The position numbers and the translations under genes were made by a program. A model generated the notes under the pieces. It worked only from the letters and a program-made list of their open reading frames with translations. It searched no databases and was not told the origin of the DNA. From positions 124,938-188,937 of the forward strand of contig NRSV01000047.1 of NCBI GenBank assembly GCA_002286855.1: a stretch of DNA of 64,000 nt, given 5' to 3'. Source of the DNA: Bipolaris cookei (lineage: Eukaryota; Ascomycota; Dothideomycetes; Pleosporales; Pleosporaceae). Below, piece by piece: positions 55,715 to 64,000 of this stretch; positions within the stretch are counted from its first letter, which is position 1; each line of letters opens with the position of its first letter.

Positions 55715-58120
55715 ATGTGGTAAGTTCCCATTGCCCCCACCCTGCAGCTGTAGAGCACCACAGCACACGCACAGCGAGAGAAAGAGAGAGACCATGACGA
55801 TGAAAACAATGCAACATTGCGGCTGACCACTACTCTCAACAGCGGAATCTTCGGTTACATCAACTACCTGGTGGAGAAGGACAGGAAGTACATCCTCGAC
55901 ACACTGATCAATGGTAAGTGGGACGCCCAATTCGCTGTCCTCATTAGCTCTCTTCCTACGGGTCTGGTTCTGTTGAGGACGGCGGGATTTCACAATGACG
56001 ACAGCTGACCTTTGCTTTTTTTTCCTCGTTCAGGTCTGCAACGCCTAGAATACCGTGGCTACGACTCCGCCGGTCTCGCTGTCGACGGTGACAAGAAGAA
56101 CGAGGTCTACGCCGTCAAGGAGGTTGGCAAGGTCGCCTCTCTCAAGAAGCTCGTTGAGGAGCAGAACTTCGACCTCGGAAAGGTCTTTGACTCGCACGCC
56201 GGTATCGCCCACACACGATGGGCAACTCACGGTCCTCCCTCGCGTGTCAACTGCCATCCCCACAGGTATGTTTGTCTTGTTTGGCTGCTCAATGCACCCT
56301 TCAGTCGCGCCACTGCGCTCTGTTCGTGCTGACGCCCCACCTCTAGGTCTGACCCCAACTGGGAGTTCTCCGTCGTCCACAACGGTATCATCACAAATTA
56401 CAAGGAACTCAAGACCCTGCTCGAGAGCAAGGGCTTCAAGTTCGAGACGGAGACGGATACTGAGGCCATTGCCAAGCTCACAAAGTACATCTACAACGAG
56501 CACCCAGACTTGAGCTTCCCATCGCTCGTCAAGGCTGTCATCAAGGAGCTTCAGGGTGCTTTTGGTCTCCTTGTCAAGTCTGTCCACTACCCCCATGAGG
56601 TTGTGGCTGCCCGCAAGGGTTCTCCCCTTGTCATTGGTGTACGGACACAGAAGAAGATGAAGGTCGACTTTGTCGATGTTGAGTACAACGACGAGGGTGC
56701 TGCTCTCCCCGCTGAGAGCGCCGCCCACAACGTTGCATTGAAGAAGTCGAACAACTTGCTCGCTCCCCCAGATAAGTCGCTCCTCCACCGATCGCAATCC
56801 CGCGCTTTCCTCTCGGACGACGGTGCCCCAATGCCCACCGAGTTCTTCCTCTCCTCCGACCCATCTTCCATTGTCGAGCACACCAAGAAGGTCTTGTACC
56901 TCGAGGACGACGACATTGCACACATTCACGAGGGCTCGCTGAACATTCACCGCCTGCACAAAGATGACGGATCCTCCAACGTCCGTACCATTCAGACCCT
57001 GGAGATCCAGCTCCAGGAGATCATGAAGGGCCGCTTCGACCACTTCATGCAAAAGGAGATTTTTGAGCAGCCTGAGTCCGTCGTCAACGCCATGCGCGGA
57101 CGTCTCGACCCTGTCAACAAGACCGTCACACTCGGTGGTCTCCGTCAGTACATCTCCACCATCAGGCGATGCAGAAGGATCATTTTTATCGCCTGTGGTA
57201 CTTCTTACCACTCTTGCATGGCTGTTCGTGGTGTCTTTGAGGAGCTTACCGAGATCCCCATTGCCGTTGAGTTGGCTTCTGACTTCCTTGACCGCCAAGC
57301 ACCCGTCTTCCGTGACGACACCTGCGTCTTCGTCTCGCAGTCCGGTGAGACTGCCGACTCGCTCGGTGCTCTCCGTTACTGCTTGGAGCGTGGTGCCCTG
57401 ACTGTTGGTATTGTCAACACTGTCGGTTCCTCCATCTCCCTCCTCACTCACTGCGGTGTCCACATCAATGCTGGTCCCGAAATCGGTGTTGCCTCCACCA
57501 AGGCCTACACCTCGCAGTTTGTCTGCATGGTCATGTTTGCCCTGTCACTCAGTGAGGACCGTGCCTCGAAGCAAAAGAGGCGTGAGGAGATTGTCGAGGG
57601 TCTTGGCAAGATCTCTGACCAGTTCAAGGAGGTGCTCAAGCTCGACCAGCCTATCAAGAAACTCTGCGAGAGGTTCAAGAACCAAAAGTCTCTGCTCCTG
57701 CTCGGACGTGGCTCCCAGCACGCCACTGCGCTTGAAGGTGCCCTGAAGATCAAGGAAATCTCGTACCTCCACTGTGAGGCTGTCATGTCTGGAGAGCTCA
57801 AGCACGGTGTCTTGGCTCTGGTCGATGAGAACCTTCCCATTGTCATGATTCTGACCCGGGACGACATCTTTGCCAAGTCGCTCAACGCATACCAGCAAGT
57901 CATTGCCCGTAGCGGTCGTCCAATCATCATCTGCAACGAAAACGACCCCGAGTTCCCTGCTGACAAGACCGACAAGATCGAGGTGCCCAAGAACGTGGAT
58001 GTTCTCCAGGGTCTCATCAACGTCATTCCTCTGCAGCTTATGTCATACTGGATGGCGGTTGCCGAGGGCGTCAACGTTGACATGCCCCGTAACCTTGCCA
58101 AGTCTGTGACTGTCGAGTAA
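55715..58120 (+). CDS. GFA1: Glutamine:fructose-6-phosphate aminotransferase
   Basis: First enzyme of the hexosamine pathway. It makes glucosamine-6-phosphate from fructose-6-phosphate and glutamine for chitin and glycans. Exons 55715-55719 (5 nt), 55843-55913, 56034-56265 and 56347-58120 encode 693 residues. Exon 1 is only ATGTG; the join to exon 2 completes Cys2, the nucleophile of the glutaminase domain, giving MCGIFGYINYL. Further motifs: LQRLEYRGYDSAGLA; GIAHTRWATHG; DPNWEFSVVHNGIITNY; an insert typical of fungal enzymes around residues 220-300; then two SIS sugar-isomerase domains (IFIACGTSYHSCMAVRG with FVSQSGETADS; LLLLGRGSQHATALEG with KEISYLHCEA) and the C-terminal PRNLAKSVTVE. The branch sites GCTGAC are visible in introns 1 and 2. 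Family enzymes are inhibited by UDP-GlcNAc. Confidence 0.96.
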
Positions 58121-58650
58121 GAAAGCGTTTGTGTAGTTTACATAATGTTCTCTGGGCTAGAGAAGCTGTGTATCATTTGGGATTTGGACTAGATGTGGGA
58201 TTTATGAATGGAAGCTCTGGACGCAGCTTATGTGTATGGCATTGAATTTTACGATATCTAGGATACAGAGGGATGCGTTTTGCGCAGCTTCTGGTACTAG
58301 ACGAAATGAACACAATATCTCTTCATTACTCCTATTCCTTTTGCTCATATGTACTACATGGTATTGATTGCGTGTATGGCAGGGTGAGGTGGGTGCCCGC
58401 ATGGGTCGGTGAGGGCCTAGTCACGGTGCGGCGTTTCACCCCCCCTGGTCCGATGACAGCATTGTCAGAATTGGGGACCCCTGCCTCTCGGTTGCGGGGC
58501 AGCCTCATGGTAGTGCGCCGGTTCCTGCATCCTTGAACCCGCTCCCAAGGCCAAGCTTACAATACCCCGACAATTCCAGGGCTGCCTGCGCATACTTCTT
58601 CATCCTCCGAACTTCTGCTACATACACTCGGATATATACGGAATTTTACC
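58121..58650. other. Intergenic region between GFA1 and RIB4
   Basis: It contains the GFA1 3' end and the RIB4 promoter. No gene or RNA is seen. A short C-run lies at 58440-58446. Confidence 0.55.
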
Positions 58651-59436
58651 ATGGCATCCCTCAAAGGTCCCGGCGCGCCAAAGACATACGATGGTCCGTA
58701 GCTCTCGCATGCCAATGCCAACCCCGCCCCCACCACCACTACATTCTTCACCCGCCCTCAGGAACTCCATGCTGACGCGACATGAACAGGCTCTGGACTG
58801 CGCGTCGGCATAGTTCACGCACGATGGAACACCAAGATTATTGACGCGCTGCTCGAGGGCACAAGGAAGAAGCTGAGGGAAGCGGGTGTCAAGGACGAGA
58901 ATGTGGTTGTGCAAAGTGTGCCTGGGAGCTACGAACTGCCGTATGCTGTCAAGCAGTACGTGAATCATGAAGAGAAAAAAAAAGAAAGGAAATTTAGAGC
59001 TAACAGTCAATCCAACAGATTATACTCGGCATCCCAGATTCAGTCCTCCAACACGGGCGTCGTAGGCGCTGCAGCCGACCTCCTTGGCTCGACATCCGAT
59101 CTGACTGCGCTCACCGGACAGTCAGCTGCCAAAGTATCCAATCAGCCGTTTGACGCTATAATCGCCATTGGAGTGCTCATCAAAGGAGAGACGATGCACT
59201 TTGAATATATTGCTGACGCCGTCAGCCATGGCCTCATGAGGCTACAGCTGGACAATAACGTGCCCATCGTCTTTGGGCTGTTGACGCTATTGAGTGACGA
59301 GCAAGGGCTCATGAGGGCGGGCATTGGCGGAAGCGACGGCAAGTCTGGGCATAACCATGGAGAAGACTGGGGGAGCGCAGCGGTCGAGCTGGGTGTTAAG
59401 CGGAAGGGGTGGGTTGAGGGTACATTTGTTGAATAA
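58651..59436 (+). CDS. RIB4: 6,7-dimethyl-8-ribityllumazine synthase
   Basis: Penultimate enzyme of riboflavin synthesis. It condenses 3,4-dihydroxybutanone-4-phosphate with ribitylaminouracil. Exons 58651-58693, 58790-58955 and 59019-59436 encode 208 residues. Splicing gives KTYDGSGLRVGIVHARWN across intron 1 and YAVKQLYSASQ across intron 2. Visible active-site motifs: the aromatic HARWN; PGSYELP (phosphate and pyrimidine contacts); VLIKGETMHFEYI with the catalytic His; PIVFGLLTLLSDEQ; and NHGEDWGSAAVE near the end. A low-complexity insert of about 30 residues (SSNTGVVGAAADLL...) lies between strand-forming parts, making it longer than the ~155-170 residues of bacterial and yeast enzymes. 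The introns are 96 and 63 bp. Confidence 0.93.
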
Positions 59437-60654
59437 AGTATTGTAGATGGAAAAGATGCGCATAGCTTATAATAGCTAGACGCATGCAAAAAAGTCTGCT
59501 GGTATATACTCCAAAAAAAACGAAGAGTCATTTGTGACACAAGCATGGACATTTCTCAATTGTTGACAGACAAGGTCAAACTCTATTGTAGCAGCTGTGC
59601 ATATTATGTTCTGACACAATGCGAACATTGGATTTGTCTTTGGATCATGTTTCAGTAGCCTCCGATATGCTGGTTTTGGTATTAACATTTTTTCTACACC
59701 TGGTCCTTCTGGTCCAAGTAGAAACCACCGCACGTTAGTACATATACAGTCACGAGCTAGCCTTCATAAACCACGCGCATGTGGCGTAAAGTCTGCATAG
59801 TCTCATCCCAAAATAGCCCCAGATAGCATCCTTAGCTAGTATCTTCCTTTCAACCTTAGACTACTTCTTCCGTGTCGCGCAGTCTTCCAGCCAGGCTGTG
59901 CGTATATGTGGCAGTGCTAGTGTGGCAACCGGCGCAAGGCGATAGCGATGACGCTGTCAGAGTTGGCAACGGACGGGACGTGCTTTGGCACAATTTGCTT
60001 CGCAGATGCGAAATTCAGTCTCTAGGAAGCATTCACAGGCGATTTCTGGTGCTGGGATTTATGCGATCGTGATGGCTGTGCCGTAAAGGTGCATTGTCAG
60101 AGGGCAGTCGAGTTGATGAAGGATGGTTGGCAACAAGAGCACTCTCCTTTTCTCCTATGGGCCGCTAGCTTGGCAGCCGGGATCCGCAACCTCACCTTGC
60201 AACCTCATATTCCTCAAAGACCACCTTCACTCAATACAAGCTCCATCTGTGTGAGCGGAGCGCTGTGGACCGGATCGCCCATCTTGTCCATTTGCCTTTT
60301 CCATCTCTTTTACTCTTTCCCGCCCCCGTCCGGCCCTCCTGACACGTCCTCAGTACGCGGGTGCGCGTTGTCCCATACAACCCTGTTGCAGGCTTGCAGC
60401 TGCACCGAGTACACCCAACTCGCAGCGCCTCAACCTACTTTTCGTCCATCACTCGCCGTCACACCAGCATGGAGGGAGCATACACGTGCTGATACACAAA
60501 GTCGATTGGGATTGAGGTGCGCTCTTGCGGCGTGGCCACAAACTGCCTCTCGATACAAGGTCTATGCTAGTAATAGTACGCGGCGAAAAAGACGACAGGT
60601 GACTGCGGCAGCTAGTTTTGTGCCGCCAGTTCACTTATTTTCTTACTCTCGCCT
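59437..60654. other. Intergenic region upstream of SET1
   Basis: No gene is supported in 1.2 kb. The 189-codon frame at 60089-60658 has no recognisable features. I searched it by eye for the N-terminal FADFFP-like motif of other SET1 proteins and did not find it, so a distant first exon of SET1 may exist here in a form I cannot recognise. Confidence 0.45.
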
Positions 60655-63600
60655 TTGAGCACCGTGGCGACAACCGTGGGGAACACGCGCGGCCTTGGGG
60701 ACAAGAATACAGATTTGCCCAGAAACAATGCGCAGCGCCCAAGCTATCTGCTAGACGACGTTGACTCGAATCCCTCCACCCCTACGGTTACCTCGTCCAT
60801 ACCCTCCGCTACCTGGACCATGTCGCGCTCTGGTCACAACAATTCCCTGCACGCCCTCACACCCTTGACCAGCTCAGATTCTTCTCCGCCTGGCAAGTTG
60901 CCCAGTCCGCGGTCTTCCAAGCTCTCACATGAGACGATGCACGCGACCTCATCCTCCCTACGCGCCGTCCCATCGAGCGCATCCAACAATGTCGCCGATA
61001 CCATCACACCCATAAACACTCCGTCCGAGTCACGCAGATCCGTCTTTCCGGCCGACGGCGTGCTGGGCCAGCGCTCCACCTACGACGCACAGCTTGACCC
61101 AAAGCTCGATAGACGGGCGAGGGCGAAGGGAACGGCGAAATACAGCACAATACTGGACAAGGTACGTGAAGGCTACATATACATACATACATAGATGTGG
61201 TCGCCCTGTGACGCTAAGGCTAACTTGACTTGTGTTACAGGGCGACGCATCTCCTCCTCCCGACCCGCGCCTGGCCATTGCCGGCTACACTACTGGGAAC
61301 TATGTCATTAAGACTTCTTTTACAGGTGCCCCGAAGTCGAAACTCAGGATAGCACCTTATGTAGCCAAGCCCTACTCTTTCGACCAGCGCATATCATGTG
61401 GTCCAGGACCTGCGACCCAAGTGGTCGTCACAGGATTTGATCCTCTGACTCCAGATGTCCAGCTCCGCAGTTTCTTCTCCGCCTATGGTGAGGTAGAGAC
61501 TGTGCATAACCAAGTACATCCCGACAATGGCAGCCCACTCGGAATATGTCTAGTTAAATTTCGTGACACTCCACCTGGCCGTGGCACCACAGGCATGAAA
61601 GCCAGTACCTCGGCAAAAAGAGCTGAGCGAGAAGGCACCAACCAGCGCCTTGCCCAGCACACGATCAAGGTACAATCGGATCGCGAAGGTCGAAGATGTT
61701 CAAAACTGGTGGATGTAGCAGTGCAACAGAGCCGCAAGGAAGAAGAGAAGCTACGAGCCAAGCATGCTACGAAAACAGCTAGCCTCACGACGCCTACCGC
61801 TCCCGCAAACTTTGACTTGCCAGCCAATGTTCCAAAGGGACCCTCTGGGAAGGGCGCTCGTCCACCGATGCCAATGATGCGGGAACCGTTGACACGAAAG
61901 GCAGCGCTTTCCTACCTTATTGAACGAGAGCCGATCAAACCTACGCTGAAACGAAAGCCTTATATCTTCATCGCACACGCATACGTACCCGTCCTTAGCA
62001 CCACGATTGAACATCTCAAGAAGCGTTTGAAAAACTTTCGGTGGTCTTCAGTGCGATGCGACCAAACAGGTTACTATGTGACATTTGAAGAATCGAAGCG
62101 TGGCGAAGACGAGACGGTTCGATGCTACAAGGAGTGCCACATGCAGGCTCTGTTTACGTATGTCATGAACATGGAGTGTAACCAGTATGGCGATCCCAAC
62201 TACGAACGAAGTCCTAGTCCCGAGCGTGTAATTGCTGATAAGAAGCGAAAGGCAATGGAGAAGCGAATAGAAGAGGAGGAAGCTGAGGACCTGGAATGGG
62301 AAAAGAAGCAGAGGGCAGACTCACTGGACCCTGTCCGGGCTGCGCTGGACGTTCTGAAGCAGGAGTTGCAGGAAAAGCTTCTTGGAGACATCAAGACTAA
62401 ACTTGCCGCACCTACGATACTTGAGCTACTGGATCCTGAGTTGCACGTCGAGAAGCGCCGAAAGTACAACATTCCAGGTCCGCCAAAGAAGGACGAGGAT
62501 GTTCGACCCCCAACGCTGCTCGCTCCAGGATTTGATACTCTCGGTGCAGGTACTCCGAGAGGTCGTAATGGAGGCCTTAGTGGCCGTGGTGGTCGTAGAG
62601 GATTTGGTGCTTATGACCCCAGCACGAGACGTGGAAAGAAGCCTCCAAAGGTTATCAATGCGTTTGCCGACGAGCGAAGAAAGGCATCCGCGCCCAAGCC
62701 TCGTGTGGCTCGTGGTTTGCATCGCCAGATGCTCGAAATGTTTGAGCCAGAAGAATCAGACGACGAGAACCGTAGCCAGTTGACACGCGGCACTGAAGAG
62801 CAAGAGAGCCGACCTATCAGCCGAGCTCCTTCTACGGATATCGAAGATGAAGTGGAAGAGTCATCGAGAGCTCATCGTGCTAAGCGACGTCGCATTGAGA
62901 CTGGTTGGGGCGAAGACAGTGATGAAGAGATGGACGATTCGCACGCGAGAAGTTTGCTTGCTCATTGTATTCACAAAGACCCTGAAAACATGGCGGAGAA
63001 AGAGCTGGAACAGGTTCTTGCAATTCTCCCACGCTCATCGCCAATCTGGAAGAAGGCCGACAAAGCGCTCAAGGGTTTTAGGAGGCTGCGGAAGATTGAA
63101 CAAGAGGCAGATGTAATCTTTGGTGTCGAAGGAAGCCCTATGGACAAGACGGAGCCCGAAGTTGTTGTTACCCAAGACGATGAGGCAAAGAAGTCTATCG
63201 AGACGACCGAACTCCCCGAAACACTCACATCGCTCAAGAAGAAGGCTGCCAAGCCAAAGAGAAAGACCAAGAAGCAAATTCAAGAAGAAGCGAAGGCTGC
63301 AAAGGTGGAAATCGCGGAGATTGAAGTACCTGCGGAAGAGGAGGCGCCTGAAGTCAAGGAGGTTACGGAGATCGCTGAGGAGGCGGTGGTCGAGGAAACT
63401 ACTCCAGAACAAGATGAGCGGGCTTCTTCTGTCTGCTGGAGCGTATCTCACGACATACCTCGCAAGACGGTTGATGATGACTTTAGTGTTGTCATGGACA
63501 TTGATGGTTGGCAGCATCTCCTCAAGGATGAAGAAGATTTGCGTCTTCTTAAGCAGGCAGTTGAGTCTATCGCTCCCGCCAGTATTGGAGACGCCCAGTC

Positions 63601-64000
63601 GTGGGCCTGGAAGCAAAAGTCCATCAAGCATCTCAACCGTAACGGCCAGGAGGGTGTTTCCCGCACTGAGACCAAGATTGAAGGATACTACGTTCCCAAC
63701 GCGACTGGCTCAGCTCGTACAGAAGGCATCAAGAAGATTCGCGAATCCGAGAAGTCGAAATACCTGCCTCATCGTATTCGCGTACAAAAGGAGCGCGAAG
63801 AACGCCAACGTCGTGCCAAGCAAGAAGAGCGAAGCGTCGTGTCGGTCGAAGGTTTCAAATTCCAGACGAGTGCCAACAAGGCGTCAACCGCAAACTCGCG
63901 TGCCAACCGTGCCAACAACCGCCGTATGGTTAACGACATTAATATCTCCAAGAACCTTTCTGGAGCTGAGGGTGATGCTCTCCGCTTCAACCAGCTCAAG
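60655..64000 (+). CDS. SET1: COMPASS histone H3-Lys4 methyltransferase SET1, 3' part outside the window
   Basis: Catalytic subunit of COMPASS, which methylates H3K4 at active genes. Exons 60655-61161 and 61241->64000 keep one open frame of over 1080 codons. The intron is GTACGT...TTACAG, 79 bp. Order: a Ser/Pro-rich N-terminus; DPRLAIAGYTTGNY; a first RRM-like domain around TQVVVTGFDPLTPDVQLRSFF with FSAYGEVETV; a second SET1-specific RNA-binding region (KPYIFIAHAYVPVLSTTIEHLKKRL in part, then CDQTGYYVTFE); the landmark YERSPSPER; an RGG-like stretch; an acidic Lys/Glu-rich middle; and the N-SET domain (WQHLLKDEEDLRLLKQAVE, then GYYVPNATGSARTEGIKKI and PHRIRVQKERE). The window ends just before the SET domain. 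The frame is open from 60655 but the first in-frame ATG is at 60820, so the true start is uncertain. Confidence 0.88.

Noticed and set aside
56045..57463. 472-codon minus-strand open frame
   Set aside because: It is antisense to GFA1 exons; the frame is open because of the codon bias of the highly expressed plus-strand gene, and it contains no domain.
60089..60658. 189-codon plus-strand frame before SET1
   Set aside because: No SET1 N-terminal motif or other domain; likely leader or promoter sequence.
1..64000. tRNA genes, rRNA, CRISPR arrays, transposons, telomere repeats
   Set aside because: Scanning by eye for tRNA-type GGTTCRANNCC boxes, terminal repeats, transposase or reverse-transcriptase motifs and TTAGGG arrays found nothing convincing.

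Overview
This 64 kb window is nuclear DNA of a filamentous ascomycete (Pezizomycotina). The genes are interrupted by short introns, mostly 48-160 bp, with GTAAGT/GTATGT/GTACGT donors and CTRAC/CTAAY branch sites. The proteins are typical fungal orthologues: VID21, MAK11, BIG1, GFA1, RIB4, SET1, ECM29 and VHC1. A Dothideomycete, perhaps Pleosporales, is my best guess from gene content, but it is an inference. No tRNA, rRNA, CRISPR array, transposon or telomere repeat was recognised.

Layout. 1-6.5 kb is a gene-poor accessory segment. It holds the 3' part of a Dal5/allantoate-type permease with eight visible exons, an unrecognised 432-residue protein and a decayed protein-kinase-like gene. 6.7-19.2 kb is dense and mostly housekeeping: an L-lactate dehydrogenase converging on the proteasome adaptor ECM29, then a UBX-domain Cdc48 cofactor, then a large protein with two UBA-like segments whose frame carries two in-frame TAG codons. 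19.4-32 kb is sparse and metabolic: a SnoaL/NTF2-fold protein, a small membrane protein, a secreted GH10 xylanase, a cytochrome P450 and an FAD monooxygenase, separated by long non-coding stretches.

32.2-64 kb is core eukaryotic machinery. BIG1 (V-ATPase assembly and cell wall) is divergent from an NF-X1 zinc-finger protein. RPB11 (RNA polymerase II) follows. VID21/EAF1 (NuA4) is divergent from MAK11 (60S biogenesis). The vacuolar cation-chloride cotransporter VHC1 is divergent from an AVT3-like vacuolar amino-acid exporter. Then come GFA1 (chitin precursor synthesis), RIB4 (riboflavin) and the 5' part of SET1 (H3K4 methyltransferase), whose catalytic domain lies beyond the window.

I rebuilt the exon structures by joining open frames across GT-AG introns so that conserved motifs continue and phases match. 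ECM29, the UBX protein and the UBA-like protein form a run of ubiquitin/proteasome genes. The P450 and the FAD monooxygenase are plausible partners in aromatic-compound metabolism. The most unusual points are the gene with two in-frame TAG codons (16176-19138), a 13-nt microexon in the permease (194-206), the 5-nt first coding exon of GFA1 that splits its catalytic cysteine codon, and the kinase relic whose stops look like CpA-to-TpA changes.
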